The notes under the pieces are model-generated. The model saw only the letters and a list, made by a program, of their open reading frames with translations. It was not told the DNA's origin and did not search any database. The position numbers and the translations under genes are program-made. This document shows positions 36,892 through 46,002 of a stretch of 64,000 bases of DNA, one piece after another. Numbering within the stretch: position 1 is the first letter of the stretch; each line of letters opens with the position of its first letter. Source of the stretch: Anabaena sp. PCC 7108 (GTDB taxonomy: Bacteria; Cyanobacteriota; Cyanobacteriia; Cyanobacteriales; Nostocaceae); contig NZ_KB235896.1 in NCBI RefSeq assembly GCF_000332135.1, positions 5,475,356-5,539,355 of the forward strand. Reading direction: 5' to 3'.

Positions 36892-38271
36892 ATGGAAACA
36901 GCAGATGTCATTGTCATCGGCAGTGGTCAAGGAGGCATTCCACTGGCGGCTGATTTTGCCAATGAGGGACGTAAAGTTGTCTTGTTTGAGCGCGATGCTT
37001 TAGGCGGCAGTTGCATCAACTATGGCTGCACTCCGTCTAAAGCATTCTTAGCAGCGGCTCATACAGCAGGTCGGGCAAGCCAGGGCAAGAAGTTAGGCAT
37101 CCACACAAAGGTAGAAGTGGATTTTCCCGCTGTCATGAAGCGAGTTCGGGAAATCCGCAGCGGCTTTAATCAGGGGATTCGCCAGCGATTGGAGACTGCG
37201 GGTGTCAAAGTCATTTGTGCCGAAGCTTCTTTTGTGGGTGAACGGACGGTCAAAGGTGGAGATGTTACCCTTGAAGCTCCTCTGGTAATCATTAACACAG
37301 GTACGTCATCGTTGATTCCTGACATTCCTGGACTTGCAGGAACTCCCTACCTGACCAACCGTAACTTCTTTGACTTGAACACCTTACCAGCCCGTTTATT
37401 GGTGATTGGAGGCGGCTATATTGGCTTAGAATTGGGGCAAGGACTAGCGCGTTTGGGCAGTCAGACCCACTTAATTGTCCGGGGCGATCGCGTCCTGGGA
37501 CAGGAAGAGGCTGATGTCAGCGAAGTCTTAGCAGAAGCATTAAAGCAGGATGGGATTCATCTCCACTTTGGAGTCAATGTGAATCACGTCGCCCACGAGA
37601 ATAATCTGTTTAGTTTAACCCTGAGCAGTGGCGAACAACTCCAGGGGGAAGCATTGCTGGTTGTAATTGGACGAAAACCCAATACCAGTGCATTAAATGC
37701 CGCCGCCAGCAAAATTGAGCTAGACGATCACGGGTTTATTAAAATTGACGACCAGTTCCATACCACCTGTTCGGGAGTCTATGCCATTGGGGATGTTGCC
37801 AAACAGCCTGCCTTTACCCATGTATCGTGGGAGGACTATCGCCGCTTAAAAGCAATTTTGTCTGGAGAAAATCGGACAAGGAACGATCGCGTCCTTGGTT
37901 ATGCGATCTACACAGAACCCCAGGTGGGGCGAGTGGGTATGACGTTAGAACAGGCTCAGAAACAAGGCATCAACGCTTGTGCCGTCACCTTACCCATGAG
38001 CCAAATTGCTCGTGCCATCGAGTGGGGGCATGACCTCGGATTTTATCGTATGGTAATCGACAGCGACACAGACAAAATCCTGGGAGCAACCCTAGTGGGG
38101 TACGAAACTGCTGAACTGGTGCATGTATTTTTATCCCTGATAGAAGCAGGAGCAACCTGGCAGTTATTAGAGCGATCAGTTCACATCCATCCCACCTATG
38201 GGGAAGCTTTACCCAGTCTGGCACGGTTGCTGCTTGGAGATAACATGCCAGGGTGTCCGAATAGGGGGTAA
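36892..38271 (+). CDS. Mercuric-reductase-like FAD/NAD(P)-disulfide oxidoreductase (2)
   Basis: A 459-residue flavoprotein. FAD motif VIVIGSGQGGIPLAADFANE, redox cysteines SCINYGCTPSK, NAD motif VIGGGYIGLELGQGL, and AIGDVAKQPAFTHVS. The C-terminal His-Glu pair is in HIHPTYGEAL. No metal-binding domain or C-terminal Cys pair, so a mercury role is unlikely. Paralogue of the gene at 28287. Completes the hydrolase-SDR-flavoprotein module, with RBS AAGGAG before ATG. Confidence 0.93.
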   Translation: METADVIVIGSGQGGIPLAADFANEGRKVVLFERDALGGSCINYGCTPSKAFLAAAHTAGRASQGKKLGIHTKVEVDFPAVMKRVREIRSGFNQGIRQRLETAGVKVICAEASFVGERTVKGGDVTLEAPLVIINTGTSSLIPDIPGLAGTPYLTNRNFFDLNTLPARLLVIGGGYIGLELGQGLARLGSQTHLIVRGDRVLGQEEADVSEVLAEALKQDGIHLHFGVNVNHVAHENNLFSLTLSSGEQLQGEALLVVIGRKPNTSALNAAASKIELDDHGFIKIDDQFHTTCSGVYAIGDVAKQPAFTHVSWEDYRRLKAILSGENRTRNDRVLGYAIYTEPQVGRVGMTLEQAQKQGINACAVTLPMSQIARAIEWGHDLGFYRMVIDSDTDKILGATLVGYETAELVHVFLSLIEAGATWQLLERSVHIHPTYGEALPSLARLLLGDNMPGCPNRG

Positions 38272-38292
38272 ATTTAGCAAGGACACCTTTTT

Positions 38293-38456
38293 GGGGTACA
38301 ACCGGGATACCTGCAATTTGGGACACGTTGTAAACAAATATTGCAAAAACCGATTTTGCGATTTACTAACTTGCCCAAAAATGGTAATGGGACATTCAAA
38401 TTTTTGGATACTAAAATCAACTCTTCACGCGATTCACTCTCAAACTTGCCCATAAA
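38293..38456. repeat. Inverted partial copy of the 33.5-kb miniature element
   Basis: 38319-38456 (GGGACACGTTGTAAACAAAT, TACTAACTTGCCCAAAAATG, AAACTTGCCCAT) is similar to the reverse complement of about 33541-33675, at roughly 80% by eye. It begins with the Tn3-like end GGGGTACAACCGGGATACCT at 38293. Together with 33406-33696 it encloses the second redox module in inverted orientation. Confidence 0.75.
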
Positions 38457-38462
38457 TCACGT

Positions 38463-38520
38463 GAAGCCGAGATCCGAGTAAAAACCTGCTGTCTGGGTCT
38501 GGGAACCGTTGCTATATCTA
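38463..38520. repeat. Remnant of a Tn3-family inverted end
   Basis: AAGCCGAGATCCGAGTAAAA then ACCTGCTGTCTGGGTCTGG matches the ends at 50395 and 53498 (GAGCCGAGATACGTGTAAAA, ACCTGCAAGAT) with several changes. No matching second end or transposase was found nearby, so it is a relic of a related transposon. Confidence 0.6.
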
Positions 38521-39639
38521 GATTATAGCCTTTTTGATATCGAACTAGAATTTCTGCATAAATGCACTGGCATTTTCACCCCATAATTGCTTTTCGCCTA
38601 CCCAAGAGAATTATAAAAACTGTTGGTGAGAATACTCATATTTTCGTCTCTAACCCAGTATTACAGGAGTTTCCGCCAATTAGGCTGAAAATATGCTCAT
38701 CGTCCAAGCCGTAAAAACTGCAAACAAAGTTAATAAATACTTCGGTTTTTGTAGCAATAGATACCCAAGAAAAGCACACGGACTGTCAATTTTACTTGAA
38801 AATTGCTGAAACCTATATAGGGATGGAGTTTCCAGACCATATTGACGGAAATTACAGCAAAAATTATACCACAACAAGGTAATTACAGCTTGTATAAACA
38901 GATGTAGCCAAATTAGAGTTAAAAATCAAACTAATGTTAGGTTGCATCAGTGCAAAAGTTCTGTATGATCTGGCTAATACGTCAATGAAGCGAGTAAGGG
39001 AGGTGAAGAGATAACAACTATAAAAATGGCAACAGGACAAAACACATACTTGTAGTACAGGCTTTGTCCCATCCTAAAGTTGCCGATTCTAGCTTTGCTC
39101 CATCAGTATCGGAGCGGGGTTAATTTCAAAGAAACCAAAGAAGTGGGAATTTAGTTTGGCGACTGAACCACCAATTGGCTTTCTTGAGATTATTTCATGT
39201 TGCTTTCTATTATATAGATTGCTGCAACATTTCAAGCCTTCCGACTGGAATATTTTGGAAAAAAAAGAATCAGACTCAGGATTTACCCACCTCCATTAGT
39301 TAGTGAAACAGGAAAAGAAGTCTGTAAGTATTGTGTAGTAAGAGTTTTAGCAGTTTAGCCAGCCGCCTACCCCTTACTATTCACGGTATCTAGAAAAAAA
39401 GATAGGGTGTGCAGTGCAAGAGAAAAAGGAGAAATTATTGCCCGAGTCTCTTTCTTGTCTCCCCCATCTGCCCAAACCTCAGATTTTTAGATACCCTGTG
39501 TAAGTCCCAAGATTCTTGATTCTTCGCCAAAAAATAAGCCAACCCAGAAAGAAGAAGCAGCAAATCTCATAAATATGTAAGAGCAACACGAATAACCCCC
39601 TCTGATACTCAATTAACCAAGTATCAAGAGGAATCTACC
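38521..39639. other. Long AT-rich non-coding region upstream of rep
   Basis: No convincing gene. It lies immediately before the replication gene, so it may hold the origin and rep promoter. Just before the start, CCTCTGATACT and AGTATCAAGAGG (39598-39632) form a stem-loop that ends at the RBS AGAGGA of rep. No iteron array was seen. Confidence 0.5.
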
Positions 39640-42600
39640 GTGATCAACGACAACAACCAAAGCCAAACATCTTCTACCTCCAAAATTTCTCTTTCAAGTA
39701 ACAGCCAGTCTTCTACTCCACATCATTTAGAGCAGCAAGCAAGCAGGCAGTCTTCTACTCCACATCATCCAGAACAGCAAGCAAGTAGCCAGCCTTCTAT
39801 TCACCCCCCCAACAACCTCACAGCAGCCGAATACCACGAACTAGCAGTAAACAGCGCCATCCATCCAGAACTGATAGAGCGCAACTTCATCCACATCGAC
39901 GGCACTACAGTCTTCGACTACCTGTTTATCTCCAACACCCTCCCGCGCTTAAACGCAGGCAGAGTTACTAGCCCCTTCCTCAAGCTGTACCAATACGCCA
40001 CAGAGGGGGGAATGTGGATATCGGGACTAGACCCCTTAAACAACTGGCAACGCATGGAGTGGGGACGCTTAAAATCTACCAACCCCCGCATTGACAAAAA
40101 TGGCAACCTCGTCAAATACGAATCACCACCGAAAACACCCAACCGTGTCATCTACTTTGATGTTCCCGACTGTCTTGGGGAGCTAGTTGCAAAACGTTAC
40201 AATATTCAGCCTTATCATCCTCCCCTAGCACCGCCCTTAGAAGAGAAATTAAATCTACCTTCGTGTGTCAATACTTCACCTTTATGTGCGGATACTTTTC
40301 CTTCGTGTGCAGATACTCCAAATTTACGTGCAGATGATTTATACTCGTGTGTCAATACCTCATTTTTATGTGCAGATACTCCACCCTCGTATGTCGATAC
40401 TTCATATTCGTGTGTTAATACCTCACCTTTATGTGCAGATACTTCACCTTCGTTTTGGAACACTCCCCTATTATTTTGGGCGTGGCTACTACTGCTATTA
40501 AGCCAGCACAAAACAGATATAGCAAAAACTCTCCTCTCATTTGGGGAATGGGTCGTGCTGCTATTAAGCAAGAACAAACAACAAATAGATATAATCGAAA
40601 CTCAACTCTCATTTTGGGCGTGGGTTGTGCTGCACCCAGAAATCCCGATTATTCTGTGTGAAGGCGAGAAAAAAGCAGCTAGTTTATTAAGTCAGGGATT
40701 TGTAGCGATCGCACTCCCAGGCATCTGGAACGGACGCATTGGCAAAAAAGACTTTGACGAACGCCTACACCCAGACATCATGCCCCTTACCCAACCAGGG
40801 CGCAAATTTATCATCCTTTTTGACTACGAAACCAAACCCAAAACCCGTTGGTCAATCTTTCAAGCCACCTTGCGTACAGGCAAAACCATTGAAGCTGTAG
40901 GTTGTACCTGTGAAGTCGCACTGCTCCCTGGTCCTGAAAAAGGTGTAGATGATTTTATTGTCGAACGCAGTAAATTAATCGAAAGTGGACAAACAGTTAA
41001 ATACAGTCAATTCATTGAGCAGAATCAAACTAATACCCGCAATCAAACAATTAATCAAACTGCACCAGTTGAAAACAATCAATTAATCAATCACGGTCAA
41101 GTCATAAATTGTCATCAGGTAATTAATCCGATTACACCACTTCAAAGCAATGACTTAACCAATAACAGTCAAATCATAGAATGTCATAAAACAGTAGAGC
41201 CAATCTCATCGGTTCAACAACTAAACTTTAAAAGTCAAGTTACAGAATATCATGAAGTAATTAATCAGGTTTCATTACTTAAAAACAATCAATTAATAGA
41301 CAATGGTCAAGTAGTAGAACATCATCAGCAACTTAGCCAAAACTCAGCATGGCAAAATAATCAATCAACAGAGAATAGTCAAGTAGTAGAACATCATCAA
41401 GCAATCAATCAGGATGTACCAGTTTCAATTAATAAAATAAATGCTTTACTAACCACTATCATTGATGATGCGATAAGTCTAAAACAATATCAACGCTCAT
41501 TCCACACTAGGCATAGGGGACTAAGTAGTAAATACAAACCAGATATTCGTGTCAACGTCAAATACCTGTCATCAGCTGAAAAACTTCCCTCTTCTGGACT
41601 GGTAGTATTGTCCAGCGACATGGGGACTAACAAAACCGGACGCATGGCTCAATGGCGGGAAGCAAATCCTGATGTCAAATTCCTCAACACCGGACATCGG
41701 GTTAACCTGCTGAAAAACTTAGCGACCCGTCTTAAAACAGATATGTACTCTGATTTAAGTTATGCAGGTTTAGCCAAAGCACAAGCCCTCAGCATCACAA
41801 TTGACAGCTTACACAAGTTGAACACCCAAATGCTTAACTACGGATGCGTATTTATTGATGAAGCTTGCCAATACTTAACTCACCTACTGCACAGTAAAAC
41901 CTGTAAAGAATATCGAGCGCAAATATTAGAAGTACTGGAATATATCGTTTATAACGCACCGCTAGTAGTCATCGCTGATGCCCACATGGACGATATCACA
42001 GTAGACTTCTTCCGAGCCATGCGTCCATTAGGGGAAAAACCATTTATTCTCAAAAACGATTGGAGAAATGGCGATCGCTTAATCTATTGGTATGAAGGTA
42101 AGAATTCCTCAGCCATAGTTGCTCAGATTTCTGCCGCACTGATGAACAAACAGAAAATCATGGTAGCTTCTGATTCCAAGCGTTTCATCAAGAAACTGGA
42201 ACAATCCCTCACTATGAAAGTACGAGTAGAAGAGGCAGGGAGCAGGGAGCAGGGAGCAGGGGGACTGGATACCTCTGCGGTAGTTAAAGATGGTGCTTCT
42301 CGAACTTTATCCCCGATAAATTTAACATCATCTGAAACAGTTAAAGATGACAATTCTCAAGCTTTATCGCAGGTAAATTCAACATCATCTGAAACAGTTA
42401 AAGATGGCGATTCTCAAGCTTTATCGCAGGTAAATTCAACATCATCTGAAACAGTTAAAGATGGCGATTCTCAAACTTTCTCACAGGTAAACCCAACATC
42501 ATCTGAGGCAATTAACAATGGCAATTCTCAAATATCCTTGATAAATTCAGCATCATCTGAGGCAATTAACAATGGCAATTCTCAAATATCCCCGATAAAT

Positions 42601-43443
42601 TCCACCTCATTTGAAACAGTTAAAGATGACAATTCTCAAGCTTTATCGCAGGTAAATTCAACATCATCTGAGGCAATTAACAATGGCAATTCTCAAACTT
42701 TCTCACAGGTAAACCCAACATCATCTGAGGCAATTAACAATGGCAATTCTCAAATATCCTTGATAAATTCAGCATCATTTGAAACAGTTAAAGATGACAA
42801 TTCTCAAGCTTTATCGCAGGTAAATTCAACATCATCTGAGACAGTTAACAATAGCAATTCTACAGCTTTATCGCAGGTAAACCCAACATCATTTGAGACA
42901 GCTAACAATGGCAATTTTCCAGATTTATCACAGGTAAATTCCACATCATCTCAAACATTTAAAGATGATAGTTTTCAAATATCACCTTTAAACTCAACAT
43001 CAGTTGAATCTGAGATAGTTAAAGATGAATCTGCAACAGATAAAGATGGCAATTCTCCAGCTTCATCTCAGGTAAATTCCACATCATCTGCAACAGATAA
43101 AAATGAAAATTCTCCAGCTTCATCTCAGGTAAATTCCACATCATCTGCAACAGATAAAAATGGCAATTATCAAATATCACAAGTAAATTCCACATCATCA
43201 AATCATTCCCCCACACCCAACACCCGACACCATTCAGACTGCGGCATGAACGCTCAATCGAACGCTAACGCTCACATAAACACCACACCCAAACTGAGAT
43301 TATGGTCTATTCACTCAGACAACTCAGGTAGCGAAGAAAACGTTGCCTTCATCAAAGATATTACCAACGCCGTCAAAGATGTTGATGCCCTGTTAACCTC
43401 CCCCAGTCTCGGTACAGGAGTAGACATCAACGAATATCATTAG
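39640..43443 (+). CDS. CyRepA1-like plasmid replication protein, N-terminal part
   Basis: A 1267-codon frame from GTG 39640 (RBS AAGAGGA). The Toprim/DUF3854-like region is seen in IILCEGEKKAASLLSQGFVA, and a helicase-like region in SGLVVLSSDMGTNKTG and FLNTGHRVNLLKNLA, then CVFIDEACQYL and IVAQISAALMNKQKIMVASD. It ends at LTSPSLGTGVDIN then a stop, with the rest of the gene continuing in another frame after 43441. Three repeat arrays inflate its length. It resembles CyRepA1-family proteins, which initiate plasmid replication. Confidence 0.85.
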   Translation: MINDNNQSQTSSTSKISLSSNSQSSTPHHLEQQASRQSSTPHHPEQQASSQPSIHPPNNLTAAEYHELAVNSAIHPELIERNFIHIDGTTVFDYLFISNTLPRLNAGRVTSPFLKLYQYATEGGMWISGLDPLNNWQRMEWGRLKSTNPRIDKNGNLVKYESPPKTPNRVIYFDVPDCLGELVAKRYNIQPYHPPLAPPLEEKLNLPSCVNTSPLCADTFPSCADTPNLRADDLYSCVNTSFLCADTPPSYVDTSYSCVNTSPLCADTSPSFWNTPLLFWAWLLLLLSQHKTDIAKTLLSFGEWVVLLLSKNKQQIDIIETQLSFWAWVVLHPEIPIILCEGEKKAASLLSQGFVAIALPGIWNGRIGKKDFDERLHPDIMPLTQPGRKFIILFDYETKPKTRWSIFQATLRTGKTIEAVGCTCEVALLPGPEKGVDDFIVERSKLIESGQTVKYSQFIEQNQTNTRNQTINQTAPVENNQLINHGQVINCHQVINPITPLQSNDLTNNSQIIECHKTVEPISSVQQLNFKSQVTEYHEVINQVSLLKNNQLIDNGQVVEHHQQLSQNSAWQNNQSTENSQVVEHHQAINQDVPVSINKINALLTTIIDDAISLKQYQRSFHTRHRGLSSKYKPDIRVNVKYLSSAEKLPSSGLVVLSSDMGTNKTGRMAQWREANPDVKFLNTGHRVNLLKNLATRLKTDMYSDLSYAGLAKAQALSITIDSLHKLNTQMLNYGCVFIDEACQYLTHLLHSKTCKEYRAQILEVLEYIVYNAPLVVIADAHMDDITVDFFRAMRPLGEKPFILKNDWRNGDRLIYWYEGKNSSAIVAQISAALMNKQKIMVASDSKRFIKKLEQSLTMKVRVEEAGSREQGAGGLDTSAVVKDGASRTLSPINLTSSETVKDDNSQALSQVNSTSSETVKDGDSQALSQVNSTSSETVKDGDSQTFSQVNPTSSEAINNGNSQISLINSASSEAINNGNSQISPINSTSFETVKDDNSQALSQVNSTSSEAINNGNSQTFSQVNPTSSEAINNGNSQISLINSASFETVKDDNSQALSQVNSTSSETVNNSNSTALSQVNPTSFETANNGNFPDLSQVNSTSSQTFKDDSFQISPLNSTSVESEIVKDESATDKDGNSPASSQVNSTSSATDKNENSPASSQVNSTSSATDKNGNYQISQVNSTSSNHSPTPNTRHHSDCGMNAQSNANAHINTTPKLRLWSIHSDNSGSEENVAFIKDITNAVKDVDALLTSPSLGTGVDINEYH
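40256..40455 (+). repeat. Short tandem repeats in rep (Cys/Asp-Thr motif)
   Basis: About five copies of a 12-15 residue unit of the SCVNTSPLCADT type (variants SFLCADTPPSYVDT, SCADTPNLRADD). They are imperfect at DNA level (TCGTGTGTCAATACT/TTATGTGCAGATACT). They lie in the N-terminal linker of the replication protein, with Cys in many copies; whether these bind metal is unknown. Confidence 0.7.
41030..41430 (+). repeat. Degenerate ~25-residue repeats in rep
   Basis: About five copies of a unit with NNQLINHGQVINCHQVIN, such as NNQLIDNGQVVEHHQQLS and NNQSTENSQVVEHHQAIN. Rich in Asn, Gln and His, with no Cys pattern. They lie between the Toprim-like and helicase-like regions. Confidence 0.7.
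42290..43195 (+). repeat. 57-bp tandem repeats in rep (about 15 copies)
   Basis: The unit ACATCATCTGAAACAGTTAA and so on encodes a 19-residue repeat SSETVKDGDSQALSQVNST. Around 15 copies, some almost identical at DNA level, others diverged, including in-frame losses. The array starts after a GCAGGGAGCAGGGAGCAGGG stretch at 42236. It sits after the helicase-like domain. Confidence 0.85.
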
Positions 43444-44471
43444 TAGAAAAAGATGCTGGTGGTAAATTAAGTCGAGCGATTTCCGCATTTGAGGCCATCC
43501 TCAAAGAACCAGATGGAACAATTTTTGACACTAATAGCAATAGACAATACCCAGCCCCACCAACAATTGTGGCAGAAAAAGACCGCCAAGAGCGAGAACA
43601 TCTGCCTTTGTGTATGGACTGGGGTAATTATTCAGCTAAATGGTTAGCACGGTTTAATTTAGGACTGCATGACATTTTAAAACGGTTGATAGCAGGAGAG
43701 GAAGTTACTGCTCGTGATCCTGATTTATTGAGGATGGTGGCGATTGCTAAAGAATACGGGGTGTATATTAAAGCAATTTTGGGCTTTACGGTTCCTGCTG
43801 ACTGTAAACCAATCTGGTTGTTGGGGACTTTGTTAGACCAACTGGGATTAAAGTTGGATGACCGCAAGGTGGGTCCACGTGGTAAACAGGTGAAAGTTTT
43901 CTCGCTTGGACAGGTGGAGTTGGATTTTGCGCTGAAGGTCATAGAGTACCGAGAGCATAAGCGTAACCAGAAGCAGGAAAGAGCAAGGCAAAGTCAGGAA
44001 GAACAACGGCGTTATCAGGCTAGAATGCAGTCTAGGCATGGGGTTGCGCCGCCACCTGACCCGGTATCCACTCCCCCCCTTAATGGTATAGGGAATCCTC
44101 TAGGGGAGGGGGTGAATATTACGGCTGATGGAGTTGATTTTGCAGCTTGTTCTAGAGATGGTAATGACCTTTCTTTAGCTAATGGTGCTGATAGAGTCGA
44201 TTTTAGGCAGTTTCACCCGGATGATGGTGATGAAACTCCCTTGATTAATTGTGTTGAGTTACTGAGGACTAGTTTTAAAAAGGGGGTGGAGGCGATAAAG
44301 TCGGTGCTTCGTTCCTGGAGTGAGGATAGAAGATGGGGGGCTGTGTTGTTGCTGGAGGACATTGCTGCTGATGATTTGCGATTCCTACGGAGCGCTTCGC
44401 TATCGCTCGAACAGTTGATGCCACAAATTTATGATTGGCTGAGTGAATCGGTTTTACCGATGGATTGTTAA
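43443..44471 (+). pseudogene. CyRepA1 C-terminal part, out of frame
   Basis: A second frame, in phase with 43569, encodes VEKDAGGKLSRAISAFEAIL from 43443 and then PLCMDWGNYSAKWLARFNLG, ending at 44471. It is the C-terminal part of the replication protein that should follow DINEYH. Part of the middle appears to be missing, so both a deletion and a frame change are likely. In-frame repeats are seen near 44075-44115 and 44385-44420. The C-terminus LRFLRSASLSLEQLMPQIYD is influenced by one of them. Confidence 0.75.
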
Positions 44472-44484
44472 CTTGATCTCTACG

Positions 44485-44530
44485 GGAGCAAAACAGAACG
44501 AAAGTAGCGGTAATACCCTTCGGGAAGCAA
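44485..44530. repeat. Interspersed palindromic repeat
   Basis: AGTAGCGGTAATACCCTTCG and GGAAGCAAGCTAC form a hairpin-like repeat of the type seen in other parts of the window. It lies after the replication gene stop and could act as a terminator. Confidence 0.45.
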
Positions 44531-44618
44531 GCTACATGAATTACCTTTACGTAAGAATGAGGTTTTTAGCCACATCTTGCACAAATACTAGAAAATTATT
44601 GACACTATTTTAATCACA

Positions 44619-45557
44619 ATGACTGAAATTACAGCTAACTATGATGAAACCTGGAAAGAAGCAATAGGAGATTATTTTGATTCATTTCTTGCCTTCTTTT
44701 ATCCAGAAATCTATCAACAAATAGATTGGACTAAACCCCCCATTTCTCTAGATAAAGAATTAGAACAGATTACTGCATCTGCGGACAGTAAAACCCGCCA
44801 CGCTGATAAATTATTTCAAGTGTGGTTATTAGATAATCAAGAGGTTTGGATATTAATTCATGTAGAAGTACAAAGTCAATATGATAAAGAATTTTCCCAA
44901 AGAATGTTTATCTACAACTATCGAGCTTTTGATTTATATCAAAAAACCGTGATTAGTTTAGCCATACTAGGGGATGAAACTAAAAGTTGGCGACCTAGTT
45001 CTTACCAGTATGGTTTAGGAAGTAGTCAATTAATCTTTAATTTTTCTATCGTCAAGCTTCTAGATTATCAATGGGAGGAGTTAGAGCAAAGTAATAATAT
45101 TTTTGCTATAGTGGTAATGGCACATTTAAGGACTAAAGCCACTAACAGCAATTTGTCAGCTAGGGAACAGTGGAAATGGAACTTAGCTAGATTACTTTAT
45201 GAAAGAGGTTATAACCGTAAAGAAATTGTTGATTTGTATAAGGTCATTGATTTAATGATGGCTTTATCTGAAAACTTGCAATTAAGTTTTGAAGAAAAAT
45301 TAGCTCATTATCAGGAGGAACGAAAAATGCCACTGTTAACTAACATCGAAAACAGGACTATAAAAGAAACTCGAAAACAAGATATTTTTGATTTACTGGT
45401 TAGTCGTTTTGGTAAGTTACCCGAAAATCTGACAGAAGATATTGGAAAAATTCAGGATGTAAATATTTTAAAACAACTTCTAATATCAACAATTAGCATT
45501 AGTTCTTTAGAAGAATTTGCACAGCTTGTTAATTCTAATTTACCAGAATCAGATTAA
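44619..45557 (+). CDS. Rpn/PD-(D/E)XK nuclease-like protein
   Basis: A 312-residue protein of the Rpn-like, DUF4351-related family common in cyanobacteria. N-terminal MTEITANYDETWKEAIGDYF, then PD-(D/E)XK nuclease-like IHVEVQSQYDKEFSQRMFI (Glu and Gln of ExQ) near residue 90, and SLAILGDETKSWRPSSY. The C-terminal helical region LTEDIGKIQDVNILKQLLIS follows. Family members are linked with recombination-promoting nucleases, but for this protein the role is unproven. Confidence 0.85.
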   Translation: MTEITANYDETWKEAIGDYFDSFLAFFYPEIYQQIDWTKPPISLDKELEQITASADSKTRHADKLFQVWLLDNQEVWILIHVEVQSQYDKEFSQRMFIYNYRAFDLYQKTVISLAILGDETKSWRPSSYQYGLGSSQLIFNFSIVKLLDYQWEELEQSNNIFAIVVMAHLRTKATNSNLSAREQWKWNLARLLYERGYNRKEIVDLYKVIDLMMALSENLQLSFEEKLAHYQEERKMPLLTNIENRTIKETRKQDIFDLLVSRFGKLPENLTEDIGKIQDVNILKQLLISTISISSLEEFAQLVNSNLPESD

Positions 45558-45677
45558 TAGATGTAGGTTGGGTTAAGCAACAGCCCAACCGAATAAAAGT
45601 ATTGATAAGGTTGATTGAATTTGTGCAACAGGTTGTTGCCTAAATTCTTTGGGGTGATAATATCCGCATTTTAGATA

Positions 45678-45990
45678 CTACTGGTGACGGGTTTGGGGAT
45701 AATTGGGGTTATATACTTTATCAAGTGCAGCGTAACGGGCTGCAAATATCGCCTGTGCCAAACGCTCCCGGTCTAGTCCACTAGTCATTTCCACCACCTG
45801 GTCCAGCATATCTGCAAACCCCAACAATGGACTATCTCCCAGCTTCAGTTGTCCCCGCTCAAAGTAAAGTGCGGTCGTGTTTCTGTGACCAAACATCAGC
45901 ACCCCCAACTGAAGAGAGCGCAACCAGTCCAGCACCCAAGCAAGCGGAGCGCATCTGAGTGGGAAGAGCAGTGCCGTAGGCAATCGCATT
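45678..45990 (-). pseudogene. Remnant of possible ParM/StbA-like segregation protein
   Basis: The minus-strand reading VLMFGHRNTTALYFERGQLK and LGFADMLDQVVEMTSGLDRE (ending HQ at 45678) resembles the C-terminal part of actin-like plasmid segregation ATPases. The N-terminal domains are missing, as the frame runs into repeat sequence (near 45935) and then into the MobV gene on the other strand. The family match is by eye and weak. Confidence 0.4.
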
Positions 45991-46002
45991 GTCAGGGCTG
46001 AA

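Noticed and set aside
31653-38292. A transposon between the two GGGGTACA ends
   Set aside because: The two ends are in the same orientation, so they are not the inverted pair of one element.
40215-40577. Minus-strand frame opposite the rep repeats
   Set aside because: It mirrors the tandem repeats of the plus-strand rep gene and has no known protein features.
42290-43195. Tandem repeats that might look like a CRISPR array or iterons
   Set aside because: The units are contiguous, coding, 57 bp and in frame in the replication protein. No unique spacers, and no cas genes in the window.
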